From Streptomyces niphimycinicus (GTDB lineage Bacteria; Actinomycetota; Actinomycetes; Streptomycetales; Streptomycetaceae): 64,000 bases of DNA. The notes under the pieces were generated by a model that worked only from the letters and a program-made list of their open reading frames with translations, was not told the DNA's origin and searched no databases. Below are positions 18,493 through 27,880 of this stretch, one piece after another; position 1 is the stretch's first letter, and each line of letters starts with the position of its first letter. The stretch covers positions 31,411 to 95,410 of the forward strand of contig NZ_JAHLEM010000017.1 of NCBI RefSeq assembly GCF_018883605.1, read 5' to 3'. The position numbers and the translations under genes are program-made.

Positions 18493-19602
18493 GTGACTGC
18501 ATCCATCACACCGGAACGCCCTTCGGCGGCCGAAGGACAACGGGGCAGACCGCTCATCGTCACCGAGGACGAGGAGCTTCTCGACGATCTGCTGCGGCTG
18601 TGCGCGGCGGCCGGGGCCGAACCGGAAGTGGCCCATGGCGCGCTCACTCGCCGGGGCAGTTGGGAGGCCGCACCGCTGATTCTGGTCGGCGACGACTCGG
18701 CCGCCCGGCTGTGCGACCGGGCCCGCAGAGAAGGGGTGTTGCTCATCGGGCGGGATCTGGACGACCACGGCATCTGGCGGCGGGCGGTGGCGCTCGGCGC
18801 GGACAACGTGGCGTTCCTGCCCGATGCCGAGACCTGGCTGGTGGACCGGATCGCCGATGTCGCCGAGGGCGTGGGCCGGCAGGCCCTGACCATCGGGGTC
18901 ATCGGCGGCCGCGGCGGCGCGGGAGCCTCCACCCTCGCCTGCGCCCTGGCGGTCACCGCGGCCCGCTCCGGCCGGCGCACCATGCTGATCGACGGCGATC
19001 CGCTGGGCGGCGGGCTCGATGTGCTGCTCGGCGGCGAGGGCGCGCAGGGGCTGAGATGGCCCGCCTTCGCCGAGTCGCGGGGCCGGGTCGCCGGAAGCGC
19101 TCTGGAGGAGTCGCTGCCCGAGCTGCACTCGCTGCGGGTGCTGAGCTGGGACCGCGGCGATTCGGTCGTCATCCCGCCCTCCGCGATGCGGGCGGTGCTG
19201 GCCGCGGCCAGGCGGCGCGGCGGGGTCGTGGTGGTGGATCTGCCGCGCCGCGTCGACGATGCGGCGGCCGAGGCCCTGGCCCAGATCGACCTCGGGCTGC
19301 TGGTCGTCCCGGCGGAGCTGCGCGCGGTCGCGGCCGCCCACCGGGTGGCGTCCACGGTGGGCATGGTGCTGCGGGACCTGCGCGCGGTGGTGCGGGGCCC
19401 GTGCGGGCCGGAGCTCGGCGACGAGGAGATCGCGGGGCTGCTCGGGCTGCCGCTGGCCGGTGAGCTGCCACCGGAGCCCGGTCTGGCGGACGCCTTCGAG
19501 GGCGGGGAGCCCCCGGGCGGCAGCCCCCGCGGACCGCTCGGCCGGTTCTGCGCCGAGTTCTGGGCGCGTGCCCTCGCCGACGGGGGAGGTGTCACCGCAT
19601 GA
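18493..19602 (+). CDS. ssd: septum site-determining protein Ssd (CpaE-like)
   Basis: A 369-residue MinD/CpaE-like ATPase. Residues of about 15-125 resemble a degenerate receiver-like domain. GVIGGRGGAGAST near residues 136-148 is a deviant Walker A without the usual Lys, TMLIDGDPLGGGLD follows, and VVVVDLPRRVDD is the Walker B region. The mycobacterial homologue Ssd affects septum formation; CpaE-like proteins in tad clusters place the pilus/secretion machine. It starts the ssd-tad operon and overlaps the next start by 4 bp (ATGA). Confidence 0.85.
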   Translation: MTASITPERPSAAEGQRGRPLIVTEDEELLDDLLRLCAAAGAEPEVAHGALTRRGSWEAAPLILVGDDSAARLCDRARREGVLLIGRDLDDHGIWRRAVALGADNVAFLPDAETWLVDRIADVAEGVGRQALTIGVIGGRGGAGASTLACALAVTAARSGRRTMLIDGDPLGGGLDVLLGGEGAQGLRWPAFAESRGRVAGSALEESLPELHSLRVLSWDRGDSVVIPPSAMRAVLAAARRRGGVVVVDLPRRVDDAAAEALAQIDLGLLVVPAELRAVAAAHRVASTVGMVLRDLRAVVRGPCGPELGDEEIAGLLGLPLAGELPPEPGLADAFEGGEPPGGSPRGPLGRFCAEFWARALADGGGVTA

Positions 19603-20765
19603 GCGTCGTATCGCCGGATCTGCTGGACGCGGTGCGGCTGCGGCTCGCCGGGAGCGGCGCGGAGCCCACGCCCGCCCGGGTGGCGGCGGCCCTGCGCGAG
19701 GAGGGGCGGCTGCTCGGCGACACCGAGGTGCTCGGGGTGGTGGAGGCGCTGCGCTCGGAGCTGGTCGGCACCGGGCCCCTGGAGCCACTGCTGGCCGCCC
19801 CCGATGTCACGGACGTTCTGGTCACCGCGCCCGACGAGGTGTGGATGGACCGGGGTTCGGGGCTGGAGCGCACGGCCGTCACCTTCGTGGACGCGGCCGC
19901 CGTGCGCAGGCTCGCGCAGCGGCTCGCCGCCGTGGCCGGACGGCGGCTGGACGACGCCCGGCCGTGGGTGGACGCCCGGCTGCCGGATGGGACCCGGCTG
20001 CATGCGGTGCTCCCCCCGGTCGCGGTCGGCTCGACCTGCCTGTCGCTGCGAGTGGTGCGCCCACGGGCGTTCTCCCTCGCGGAGCTGGAGGCGGCCGGGA
20101 CGGTTCCGCCGGGCGGCGCGCACCTGCTGCGGGTCATGCTGGACGCCCGGCTGTCCTACCTGATCAGCGGCGGCACCGGCTCGGGCAAGACGACGTTGCT
20201 GAGCACCCTGCTGGGGCTGGTCGGCCCGCAGGAGCGGATCGTCCTCGCCGAGGACTCGGCCGAGCTGCGGCCCGACCACCCGCATGTGGTCCGGCTGGAG
20301 ACCCGCCCTGCCAACCAGGAGGGCCGGGGCCAGGTCACCCTGCGGGATCTGGTGCGGCAGGCGCTGCGGATGCGCCCCGACCGGCTGGTGGTCGGGGAGG
20401 TGAGAGGCGCCGAGGTCACCGATCTGCTGGGGGCGTTGAACACCGGCCATGAGGGCGGTTGCGGCACCGTCCATGCCAATACGGCGGCCGACGTACCCGC
20501 GCGGCTGGAGGCGCTCGGTTCGACCGCGGGTCTGGACCGGGCCGCGCTGCACAGCCAGTTGGCGGCGGCGCTGTCGGTCCTGGTCCATCTGGTGCGGGAC
20601 CGCGGCGGGCGGCGCAGGATCGCCGAGCTGCATGTGCTGGACCGGGACCGGGCGGGCTTCGTCACGACCGTCCCCGCGGCCCTCTGGAGCCCGGAGGGCT
20701 TCGAACGGGCGGCGGGCTGGCAGCGGCTCGAGCGGCTGTGCGCACGGGGCGGAGGCGCGGCATGA
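19599..20765 (+). CDS. tadA: TadA/CpaF secretion ATPase
   Basis: A 388-residue type II/IV secretion ATPase of the CpaF/VirB11 class that powers Tad pilin assembly from the inner face of the membrane. Walker A is [12 protein letters not shown] near residue 190, the Asp-box lies in [10 protein letters not shown], Walker B in [11 protein letters not shown], and the His-box in [14 protein letters not shown]. The N-terminal domain contains the usual [16 protein letters not shown]. It is coupled by 4-bp overlaps to ssd and tadB. Confidence 0.92.
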   Translation: MSVVSPDLLDAVRLRLAGSGAEPTPARVAAALREEGRLLGDTEVLGVVEALRSELVGTGPLEPLLAAPDVTDVLVTAPDEVWMDRGSGLERTAVTFVDAAAVRRLAQRLAAVAGRRLDDARPWVDARLPDGTRLHAVLPPVAVGSTCLSLRVVRPRAFSLAELEAAGTVPPGGAHLLRVMLDARLSYLISGGTGSGKTTLLSTLLGLVGPQERIVLAEDSAELRPDHPHVVRLETRPANQEGRGQVTLRDLVRQALRMRPDRLVVGEVRGAEVTDLLGALNTGHEGGCGTVHANTAADVPARLEALGSTAGLDRAALHSQLAAALSVLVHLVRDRGGRRRIAELHVLDRDRAGFVTTVPAALWSPEGFERAAGWQRLERLCARGGGAA

Positions 20766-21688
20766 CGGGCGCGGGAGCGGACCAGGGCGCGCTGACGCTG
20801 TGCGCCGCGATGCTGTGCGCGGGGGCGGCCGTATGGCTGCTCGCCGGGCGGGACCGGGAGCTGCGCCGGGTAAGGCTGCTGTTCGCGGACGGCGGACCCG
20901 TCGAGCCGGCGGGACCCGACCCGGTGCGGCGGCTGTCCGAGACGGCCGCCTGGCTACGGGAGCGCTGGCGGGTCGGTTACGGCGGGCGGATGGGGCGTGA
21001 GTTGCTGTGTCTGCCGGTCGGATGTGTGATCGCGCTGCTGGGTGCGTCGGTTCTGCCGCTGCTCGGGGCGGTGGTGGCCACTCCGTTCGTCGGCCGGTGG
21101 CTGCGGTCCCGGCGGCGCGAGCGGGACCGCGTGCGGCGCGCCGCCGGGGTGATCGACCTCTGTGCCACCGTGGCGGGCGAGCTGCGGGCCGGGCGGCATC
21201 CCGGCGAGGCGCTGCTGGCGGTGGACCCGGGGCACCTGAGGGAGCGTTGGGGGCTGGTGACGGCCGCGGCGCGGTTCGGCGGTGAAGTGCCGGACGCGCT
21301 GCGGAGGGTGGCCCGGCTGCCGGGTGCCGAGGGGCTGACCGGGGTCGCGGCCTGCTGGCAGGTGGCGGTCGACGAGGGAGCGGGGCTGGCGGCGGGGCTC
21401 GACCGGGTGGCGGCGGCGCTGCGCGCCGAGCGGGACCAGCGGGACGGCCTGGACGCCAAGCTGGCGGGGGCCAAGGCCACCGCCGTCGCACTGGCGGTGC
21501 TGCCCGTCGTCGGGCTGGTGCTGGGCGGTCTGCTGGGCTCCAATCCACTGCATGAGCTGCTGCACACCCCGGCCGGGCTGAGCTGCCTCCTGGTGGGCGG
21601 CCTGCTGGAGTGGGCGGGCCTGGTGTGGACCGGCCGGATGGTGCGGGCGGCGCGTGAGCCGGGGCGGCCGGTGGCCGATGAGCGCTGA
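20762..21688 (+). CDS. tadB: TadB-like pilus platform protein
   Basis: A 308-residue polytopic membrane protein with an N-terminal helix near residues 10-27, two central helices near residues 80-115, a cytoplasmic T2SF-type four-helix region ([25 protein letters not shown]) and a pair of C-terminal helices ([18 protein letters not shown] and [17 protein letters not shown]). This is the TadB/GspF platform layout on which TadA acts. The ATG overlaps the tadA stop (ATGA), and the gene overlaps tadC by 11 bp. Confidence 0.87.
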   Translation: MTGAGADQGALTLCAAMLCAGAAVWLLAGRDRELRRVRLLFADGGPVEPAGPDPVRRLSETAAWLRERWRVGYGGRMGRELLCLPVGCVIALLGASVLPLLGAVVATPFVGRWLRSRRRERDRVRRAAGVIDLCATVAGELRAGRHPGEALLAVDPGHLRERWGLVTAAARFGGEVPDALRRVARLPGAEGLTGVAACWQVAVDEGAGLAAGLDRVAAALRAERDQRDGLDAKLAGAKATAVALAVLPVVGLVLGGLLGSNPLHELLHTPAGLSCLLVGGLLEWAGLVWTGRMVRAAREPGRPVADER

Positions 21689-22496
21689 AGTTGTCCACAG
21701 CCTGGGGATTTCGCTGTCCGTCTTGGCGGCGGTCCTGTGCACGGCGATGGCGATGGTCGAGGCCCATCGGGAGCGAGGCGCACGACGACGGTTGGCGGCG
21801 TTGCTTCCGGGCGCGAAGGACCGGCGGCCGAGGCGGGCCCGGGCGTGGCGGCGCCGGCGCGCCGGAGCCACTGGGGGCGCGCTGCCCTTCTGGGCCGCGC
21901 CGTGCGGCGCTGTGACGATCGCCGTCGTCCTCGTCGGAGGGCCGCCGGGGTGGGTGCTGGGGCTCGCTGTGGCCTGCGTCCTCTGGCGGTGGCAGCGGCA
22001 CCGCCAGAGGACGGCCGGGCGCTCCGGTCGTGACCGGCACATCGAGGCCCTCGCCGCGCGCCAGATCCCGCTGGCCGCCGATCTGCTGACCGCCTGCCTC
22101 GCGGCTGGAGCGGGCCCGCGGAAAGCGGCGGAGGCGGTGGGAGGTTCGCTAGGTGGCCCGGTTGGCGAGCGGCTTGCCCAGACCGCGGCGGAGCTGCGGC
22201 TGGGAGGCGAACCCGCCCACGCCTGGGGGCGTATCGGGGCTCTGCCCGGAGCGCAGGGGCTGGCGCGTGCCCTGGAACGCGCCGGGACAACGGGCGCTCC
22301 GGCGGTGGAGCCGGTGTCCCGGCTGGCGGCCGAATACCGGGCCGAGCAGGGGCGGGCGGCGATGAAACGGGCCGACCGCACCGGCGTGCTGGTCAACGCA
22401 CCGCTCGCGGGCTGCTTCCTCCCCGCGTTCCTGCTGGTCGGCCTGGCCCCGGTGATGATCGGGCTGGCCCGCGGCCTGATGGGCCACGGCCCCTGA
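21678..22496 (+). CDS. tadC: TadC-like pilus platform protein
   Basis: A 272-residue membrane protein. It has one N-terminal helix (LGISLSVLAAVLCTAMAM), two central helices, a cytoplasmic T2SF-like segment (RQIPLAADLLTACLAAGAGPRKAAEAV), and a C-terminal helix (FLPAFLLVGLAPVMIGLARGL). TadB and TadC normally form a pair in the inner membrane. The ATG at 21678 lies within the tadB reading frame (11-bp overlap). A DnaA-box sequence falls near its start. In S. coelicolor the homologue is in the same order. Confidence 0.87.
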   Translation: MSAEVVHSLGISLSVLAAVLCTAMAMVEAHRERGARRRLAALLPGAKDRRPRRARAWRRRRAGATGGALPFWAAPCGAVTIAVVLVGGPPGWVLGLAVACVLWRWQRHRQRTAGRSGRDRHIEALAARQIPLAADLLTACLAAGAGPRKAAEAVGGSLGGPVGERLAQTAAELRLGGEPAHAWGRIGALPGAQGLARALERAGTTGAPAVEPVSRLAAEYRAEQGRAAMKRADRTGVLVNAPLAGCFLPAFLLVGLAPVMIGLARGLMGHGP

Positions 22497-22512
22497 ACCC
22501 CGGCCAGACCAC

Positions 22513-22557
22513 CAACCACACCAGCAACAACCACACCAGCAACAACCACACCAGAAC
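22513..22557 (+). repeat. three 15-bp repeats between tadC and flp
   Basis: The unit AACCACACCAGCAAC occurs about three times in direct order in the 155-bp gap before the Flp gene. It is C/A-rich and little structured on the coding strand, which may matter for flp mRNA translation or processing. Confidence 0.55.
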
Positions 22558-22651
22558 CAATGACACCGCACGAGCGACAGCGGCACGACAACAGCACGAC
22601 GAACGACGAACCGCGGTCAGTGACACCGCGGGCAGGGCAAGGGGGACCGAC

Positions 22652-22849
22652 ATGGTGAAGCAGTGGTGGGTGCGGCGGTACGCGGCGGCGCGTGCGAAGG
22701 CCGAGGCGGGCATGGCCACCGCCGAGTACGCAATGGGAACGATCGCGGCATGCGGTTTCGCCGCGGTGCTCTACAAGGTGGTGACCAGCGGGACCGTCAG
22801 TGGCGCGCTTCAGTCGGTCATCGGACGGGCGCTCGATGCGCAGTTCTGA
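22652..22849 (+). CDS. Flp-type pilin precursor, DUF4244
   Basis: A 65-residue class III prepilin-like protein. A basic leader, MVKQWWVRRYAAARAKAEAG, ends in Gly20. It is followed by MATAEYAMGTIAACGFAAVLYKVV, with Glu at +5 and the hydrophobic assembly helix, matching the G-x4-EY prepilin peptidase site. It is probably the major pilin or pseudopilin of this Tad machine. No TadV peptidase gene is seen in the window. The stop overlaps the tadE start by 14 bp. Confidence 0.88.
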   Translation: MVKQWWVRRYAAARAKAEAGMATAEYAMGTIAACGFAAVLYKVVTSGTVSGALQSVIGRALDAQF

Positions 22850-23465
22850 GGCGCCGGGGACGGCGAATCGGACGGGCTCCCGCGCAAGGAGCGGCGCGCG
22901 GGGCGTCCCAAGGGTCCGGGGCCTCACAAGGCTCTGGGGCGTCCCAAGGGCCCAGGGCGCCCCGAGGAGCCCGACCGTCCCAAGGACCCTGGGCGTCCCA
23001 AGGACCCCGGGCCTCGCAAGGGCCCACGGCGTCCCGGGGGCCCGAGGCGTCTTAGGACCCCGAGGCGTCCTAAGGACCCAGCGCGCGGGGCGGGACAGCG
23101 GCTTCGTCACGGCGGAGACGGCCGTCGCGCTGCCGGTGCTGGCGCTGTTCGCCCTGATGCTGATCTGGGGGCTGATGGCCGCTGCCGCGCAGCTTCAGTG
23201 CGTGGACGCGGCCAGGGCCGGGGCGAGGGCGGCGGCGCGTTCGGAGCCGAAGGCGGACGCGATGGCCGCCGCCCGCTCGGCCGCACCCGATGGAGCGCGG
23301 GTCGAGCTGTGGCGGGACGGAGACCTGGTGCGGGTGCGGGTCCGGACCCATGCCGCCGGTCCCGGTCCGCTGGCGGTGAATCTGCGCGGCGAGGCGGCCG
23401 CGCTCGCCGAGGACACGGTGGGCGCGGTGGACGCGGGTGGTGCGGCTCGGGAGGCGGTCCCGTGA
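22836..23465 (+). CDS. TadE-like pseudopilin with Arg/Pro-rich N-terminal extension
   Basis: A 209-residue protein. The TadE core begins near residue 85 with DSGFVTAETAVALPVLALFALMLIWGLM, a pilin-like helix with Glu at +5, and continues with CVDAARAGARAAARSE, typical of TadE. Before it lies an unusual extension of about 80 residues made of G-V-P-R/ARG repeats, encoded by degenerate GTCCCAAGG-like units at 22905-23080. The ATG at 22836 overlaps the flp stop; a start nearer the core (a GTG such as that at 23104) is possible, in which case the repeat region is only leader RNA. A GTGA overlap couples it to the next gene. Confidence 0.72.
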   Translation: MRSSEAPGTANRTGSRARSGARGVPRVRGLTRLWGVPRAQGAPRSPTVPRTLGVPRTPGLARAHGVPGARGVLGPRGVLRTQRAGRDSGFVTAETAVALPVLALFALMLIWGLMAAAAQLQCVDAARAGARAAARSEPKADAMAAARSAAPDGARVELWRDGDLVRVRVRTHAAGPGPLAVNLRGEAAALAEDTVGAVDAGGAAREAVP

Positions 23466-23839
23466 GAAGGGCGGACGACCGGGGGTCGGCCACGGTCTGG
23501 GTGGCGCTGGCCGCGACGGCCCTGTGCGCGGTGTTCGCGGTCGTACTGGCGGCCGGGCAGGCCATGGTGGCGCGCCATCGGGCGGGCGGAGCCGCCGACC
23601 TGGCGGCGCTCGCGGCGGCTGACCACGGCCTGGAGGGGGCTCGTACGGCTTGCGGTCTCGCCCGGCGGGTGGCCTCCGCCCAGGGGGCGCGCGTGGCGCG
23701 ATGCACCCTGAGCGGCGAGATCGCGGACCTTACGGCGGAGGTGCGCACCGGCCCGTTCACGCTCCGGGCCAGGGCGCGGGCGGGGCCAGCGGGCACCCCC
23801 GTCACCGGACCGGCGTCGGCGCCGGGCGGCGGGGATCGC
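23462..23839 (+). CDS. Rv3654c-like TadE protein, 3' end undefined
   Basis: A GTG start overlapping the tadE stop opens VRRADDRGSATVWVALAATALCAVFAVVLAAGQAMVARHRAGGAADLAALAAADHGL, which is the helicase/secretion-neighbourhood TadE-like family: one transmembrane helix followed by GGAADLAALAAAD. Family members have about 100-140 residues. Here no in-frame stop appears before 26173, so the frame runs antisense through the whole helicase gene. The 3' end given is the helicase boundary, not a stop codon. Stop loss, a frameshift or a sequence error are the options. Confidence 0.6.
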
Positions 23840-26296
23840 TCACTCGGCGGTCGACGGCTGCTCCGGGGCCCCGGCGAGCAGGGTCGTCAGCAGGCGGATG
23901 GCGGCCTTCTTGTCCAGCGGGTCATTGCCGTTGCCGCACTTGGGCGACTGGATGCAGGACGGGCATCCCGCGTCGCACTCGCAGGCGGCGATCGCCTTGC
24001 GGGTGGCCGCCAGCCAGCGGGCGGCCGTGTGGAAGGCGCGCTCGGCGAAGCCCGCGCCACCCGGATGCCCGTCGTACACGAAGACGGTCGGCAGCAGCGT
24101 GTCGGCGTGCAGCGGGACGGACACCCCGCCGATGTCCCAGCGGTCACAGGTGGCGAAGAGCGGCAGGATGCCGATCGAGGCGTGCTCGGCGGCGTGCAGG
24201 GCGCCGCCGAGGGCCTGGGGGTGCACCCGGGCCTCCTCGAGCTGGTCGTCGGTGACCGTCCACCACACGGCCCGGGTGCGCAGGGTGCGCGGCGGAAGGT
24301 CGAGCTTGGACTCGCCGAGGACCTCACCGGTGATCAGCTTGCGGCGCAGAAAGGAGACCACCTGGTTGGTGACCTCGACCGAGCCGAAGCACAGCCGCGC
24401 GTCCCCCCAGGGGATCTCGGTGGTGGTCTCCAGGATGGAGATCGCCGTGGTGTCGCGGGCCGTGGTCGAGTAGGGCGGAGCGGCCTCCTCCACCAGGGCG
24501 ACCGAGTCGTCGAGGTCGAGCTGCCGGACGAGATAGCTCCGGCCCTGATGCAGGTGGACGGCGCCCTCGTGGACGGTGGTGTGGGCCGCCGCGGCGTCCA
24601 CGGTGCCCAGCAGCCGCCCGGTCGCCGCCTCCACGACCTGGACCGGGCTGCCGCCCGCTCCGCGGATGTCGGTGAGGTCCGCGGCGCGCTCACGGCGGGT
24701 CCAGTGCCAGGCGGTGGCCCGGCGCCGCAGCAGCTTGCGCTGCTCCAGTTGCGGCATCAGTTCCTCGGTGGCGGGGCCGAAGAGCTCCAGGTCCGGCTCG
24801 GTGAGCGGAAGCTCGGCCGCGGCCGCGCACAGGTGCGGCGCGAGGACGTAGGGGTTGTCCGGGTCCAGGACGGTGGACTCCACCGGCTGCCGGAAGAGGG
24901 CGTCCGGATGGTGGACGAGATAGGTGTCCAGCGGGTCGTCCCGGGCGACCAGGATCGCCAGGGCCCCTTCGCCGGTGCGCCCGGCCCGCCCCGCCTGCTG
25001 CCACAGGGAGGCGCGGGTGCCGGGGTAGCCCGCCACGACCACGGCGTCCAGTCCGGCGATGTCCATCCCCAGCTCCAGGGCGGTGGTGGCGGCGAGCCCC
25101 AGCAGCTCACCGGAGTGCAGGGCCCTCTCCAGGGCGCGGCGCTCCTCGGGGAGATAGCCGCCGCGATAGGCGGCGATCCGGTCCGGCAGCGAGCGGTCCA
25201 CTTCGGCGAGCCGTTCCTGGGCGATGAGCGCGATGAGCTCCGCGCCCCGCCGGGAGCGCACGAAGGTGACCGTACGGACGCCCTGGACGGCCAGGTCGGT
25301 GAGCAGGTCCGCGGACTCGGCCGTGGCCGTGCGGCGCACCGGGGCGCCCTGCTCGCCGTGGAGCTCGGTCAGCGGCGGCTCCCAGAGGGCGAAGACGACC
25401 TCGCCGCGGGGCGAGCCGTCCTCGGTGATCTCCACCACGGGCAGGCCGGTCAGCCGGCTCGCGGCGACCGCCGGATCGGAGGCGGTGGCCGAGGCGAGCA
25501 GGAACACGGGCGAGGAGCCGTAGCGGGCGCAGACGCGGCGCAGCCGGCGCAGCACCTGAGCCACATGGGAGCCGAAGACACCCCGGTAGGTGTGGCATTC
25601 GTCGATCACCACATAGCGCAGCGCGCGCAGGAAGGAGGACCATCTGGGGTGGCCGGGCAGGATGCCGCGGTGGAGCATGTCGGGGTTGGTGAGCACATAG
25701 TTCGCGTACTGGCGCACCCACTCGCGCTCCTCCACGGGCGTGTCGCCGTCGTAGACCGCCGCCCGGATGCCGGTGCCCAGCGGGGCGGTGAAGCCGGCCA
25801 CCGCGCGGCGCTGGTCGGCTGCCAGCGCCTTGGTGGGGGAGAGGTACAGGGCGGTCGTGCCCCGCCCGTTGGGCTCCTCCGAGCCGTCCAGCAGGGTGCT
25901 GAGGACGGGGGCCAGATAGGCGAGGGACTTGCCGGAGGCGGTTCCGGTGGCCACGACCACGGATTCTCCGCGCAGCGCGTGTTCGGCCGTACGCGCCTGG
26001 TGGGCCCACGGGCGCTCGATGCCGGCCGCGCGAATGGCGTTGATCACCTCCGGCCGGATCGCCGAGGGCCAGTCGGCATGGGTTCCCGGGCGCGGGGGCA
26101 AGTGCTCCGTATGAGTGATGCGCGCGCCCCGGCCCGCCCCGGTGCTCAGCCGACCGAGGACGGCCCGGGGTGAGGGGCGTATGCCCGCCTGCCGCGGGAT
26201 TTGGTCGTGGGCCATCGACACCGAGTGTGTCACTGGTCTGACGGACAATGGTCTCAAGGCGTCGTGCACGCCTGCTGGTAAGTGATTGAATGCCAT
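23840..26296 (-). CDS. DEAD/DEAH-box helicase with DUF1998-type C-terminus
   Basis: An 818-residue superfamily 2 helicase. Motif I is ATGTASGKS, motif II VIDECH, motif III LASATAS, and motif [10 protein letters not shown]. Four cysteines near the C-terminus ([16 protein letters not shown]) form a zinc-binding DUF1998-type element. Relatives are Rv3649 of M. tuberculosis and the yeast Hrq1/MrfA group implicated in DNA repair; MrfA-like activity here is inference. The start [14 protein letters not shown] at 26296 gives a 54-bp gap to bldG on the other strand, so their promoters must overlap; an ATG at 26215 is an alternative. It converges with the tad operon with no intergenic space. Confidence 0.88.
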   Translation of the reverse strand: MAFNHLPAGVHDALRPLSVRPVTHSVSMAHDQIPRQAGIRPSPRAVLGRLSTGAGRGARITHTEHLPPRPGTHADWPSAIRPEVINAIRAAGIERPWAHQARTAEHALRGESVVVATGTASGKSLAYLAPVLSTLLDGSEEPNGRGTTALYLSPTKALAADQRRAVAGFTAPLGTGIRAAVYDGDTPVEEREWVRQYANYVLTNPDMLHRGILPGHPRWSSFLRALRYVVIDECHTYRGVFGSHVAQVLRRLRRVCARYGSSPVFLLASATASDPAVAASRLTGLPVVEITEDGSPRGEVVFALWEPPLTELHGEQGAPVRRTATAESADLLTDLAVQGVRTVTFVRSRRGAELIALIAQERLAEVDRSLPDRIAAYRGGYLPEERRALERALHSGELLGLAATTALELGMDIAGLDAVVVAGYPGTRASLWQQAGRAGRTGEGALAILVARDDPLDTYLVHHPDALFRQPVESTVLDPDNPYVLAPHLCAAAAELPLTEPDLELFGPATEELMPQLEQRKLLRRRATAWHWTRRERAADLTDIRGAGGSPVQVVEAATGRLLGTVDAAAAHTTVHEGAVHLHQGRSYLVRQLDLDDSVALVEEAAPPYSTTARDTTAISILETTTEIPWGDARLCFGSVEVTNQVVSFLRRKLITGEVLGESKLDLPPRTLRTRAVWWTVTDDQLEEARVHPQALGGALHAAEHASIGILPLFATCDRWDIGGVSVPLHADTLLPTVFVYDGHPGGAGFAERAFHTAARWLAATRKAIAACECDAGCPSCIQSPKCGNGNDPLDKKAAIRLLTTLLAGAPEQPSTAE

Positions 26297-26350
26297 CGCG
26301 GCTGCCGATCCATGGGGGGCGACCGCTCGATGCAAGGTGCTGGAGGATCC

Positions 26351-26692
26351 GTGGACCTGTCCCTGTCGACTCGGACCGTCGACGACCGCACGGTCGTCGA
26401 GGTCGGTGGCGAGATTGATGTATACACCGCGCCCAAGCTGCGCGAGCAGCTGGTCGAGCTTGTCAACGACGGCAACTACCACCTGGTCGTCGACATGGAG
26501 GGCGTCGACTTTCTCGACTCCACCGGACTCGGCGTGCTCGTCGGCGGGCTCAAGCGAGTGCGGGCCCACGAGGGCTCGCTGCGCCTGGTTTGCAACCAGG
26601 AGCGCATTCTGAAGATCTTCCGCATCACCGGCCTGACCAAGGTGTTCCCGATTCACACCTCGGTCGAGGACGCTGTCGCGGCGACCGACTGA
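26351..26692 (+). CDS. bldG: anti-anti-sigma factor BldG
   Basis: A 113-residue STAS-domain protein nearly identical to S. coelicolor BldG, which is required for aerial mycelium and antibiotic production. The phosphorylated serine is Ser57 in [10 protein letters not shown]. When unphosphorylated, such proteins bind anti-sigma factors (ApgA, and UshX/RsbN-type partners) and free sigma. The GTG start has GGAGG 4 nt upstream. In S. coelicolor bldG is transcribed alone or together with the next gene; the same arrangement is seen here. Confidence 0.97.
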   Translation: MDLSLSTRTVDDRTVVEVGGEIDVYTAPKLREQLVELVNDGNYHLVVDMEGVDFLDSTGLGVLVGGLKRVRAHEGSLRLVCNQERILKIFRITGLTKVFPIHTSVEDAVAATD

Positions 26693-26784
26693 CAAGATCG
26701 CCGAAGGAAGACACAGAAGGGGGTTCCGGGCGGCGTACGCCCGGCCCTCCCGATAAGCACGCCCATACGCCCGAGGGGGATGGC

Positions 26785-27213
26785 ATGGCCACCGTCGAAC
26801 TCCGCTTCAGCGCGCTGCCTGAGCACGTCAGGACCGCTCGTCTTGTCGCGGCCGCCGTGGCGCGTCGGGCGGGGGTGGATGAGGCCGTGCTCGACGAAGT
26901 GCGGCTCGCGGTCGGCGAGGCTTGCACGCGTGCGGTCGGGCTCCACCTGAGCAATGGGGTGGAGGCACCGGTGCGGGTGACGCTGACCGAGGAGGAGAAG
27001 AAGTTCTCCATCGAGGTCGGTGATGAATCCCCGACCTCGGCGGCCCTGGTGTCCGGCTCCCATCCGGAGATGGACGACGAGGCCGAGGGCGAGGACGAGA
27101 TGGGTCTCGCCGTCATCAGCGGGCTCGTCGACGATGTCGAGGTGACGAGCAGCGAGTCCGGTGGAGTGATCCGGATGAGCTGGCCGACGTCACCCCAGCC
27201 TCTGGTGTCCTAG
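26785..27213 (+). CDS. apgA: anti-sigma factor ApgA (RsbW-like)
   Basis: A 142-residue GHKL/RsbW-type protein, partner of BldG. AVGEACTRAV is the N-box region, but the usual Asn is Arg; DEMGLAVISGLVDDVEV is the G1-box region. An acidic insert (MDDEAEGEDE) lies between the boxes. The changed N-box Asn raises doubt about ATP binding or kinase activity, so BldG may be phosphorylated by another kinase. The start has GAGGGGGA about 5 nt upstream, and the gene follows bldG by 92 bp. Confidence 0.9.
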   Translation: MATVELRFSALPEHVRTARLVAAAVARRAGVDEAVLDEVRLAVGEACTRAVGLHLSNGVEAPVRVTLTEEEKKFSIEVGDESPTSAALVSGSHPEMDDEAEGEDEMGLAVISGLVDDVEVTSSESGGVIRMSWPTSPQPLVS

Positions 27214-27618
27214 CCCGCGCACCGCGCCGGGTCCTGCCCCGCTGGGGGTTCCCGGGTCCTGCCTCACCGCGCCGGGTCCTGCTCCCTTGGGGCCGCTAAG
27301 TGCTGCCCCGCCGTGCCGCGCTGAGTCCTGTTCGCGCACAGCCGCAGCAGGCCCTCTCCTGGGGCCGGGAGCGGGCCTCGCCCGTCCTGATCGCCGAAGC
27401 CGGGTCCCTCTTGAGGGTCATCTGTCCGTCATCCCTCTCCCGACCCGCAGGACCCGTTGGAACCCACCGAACCGGCCGTTTCATGATCGCCGGTCCGGCT
27501 GTTGGCATGCTCGCGCCCGGTCGGCGGCATGGTCCCGGCGCACCTCTCGGCGCGCGCTTTTTCGATCTCTGGCTTAGGCTCTGAACAGCGCTTTTCTCGA
27601 CGGCGTAAGACTGCCACT

Positions 27619-27657
27619 AGATCATCTATATAGATCATTTGTAGAGATCATTTTACA
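27619..27657. promoter_or_regulatory. three 13-bp-spaced AGATCAT repeats upstream of hppA
   Basis: AGATCAT occurs at 27619, 27632 and 27645, spaced exactly 13 bp, in a strongly A+T-rich island. The island lies in a 667-bp gap between apgA and hppA. The left part of the gap (27220-27310) holds degenerate copies of a CGCGCCGGGTCCTGC motif; nothing else gene-like is seen. The array is 224-262 bp upstream of the hppA start and may bind a regulator or form an UP-like or curved element. Confidence 0.45.
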
Positions 27658-27778
27658 TCCGTCAGTGAATTGTCGACCTTCCTTCTTCCGAAGGAATTCA
27701 TACCGCCAAACCAATTGATCTTCGCTGGTGCGGGCGAATTCCCATTCCGGCGCCCTGTTTTGATCGTGTGACGCTCCC

Positions 27779-27784
27779 TACAAT
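27779..27784 (+). promoter_or_regulatory. candidate -10 element for hppA
   Basis: TACAAT is close to the TAnnnT consensus and would place transcription start near 27791, giving a leader of about 90 nt. The matching -35 (TGTTTT at 27756-27761, 17-bp spacing) is weak. Confidence 0.35.
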
Positions 27785-27880
27785 CCGTCCACATCTCGAG
27801 CTCAGGACGCCTGAGCGCGGCGGCTCTTCTGCGGTCGCAGAACTGCTGCGCGCCCATGTGCCAAACGTCAAGGAGGACGA

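Noticed and set aside
18333..22040. A 1235-residue open frame antisense to ssd-tadC
   Set aside because: Pro/Arg/Ala-rich shadow of well-supported tad genes.
24000..26173. Antisense continuation of the TadE-like frame as a real 900-residue protein
   Set aside because: Beyond 23840 it only mirrors the helicase gene; no domain is seen.
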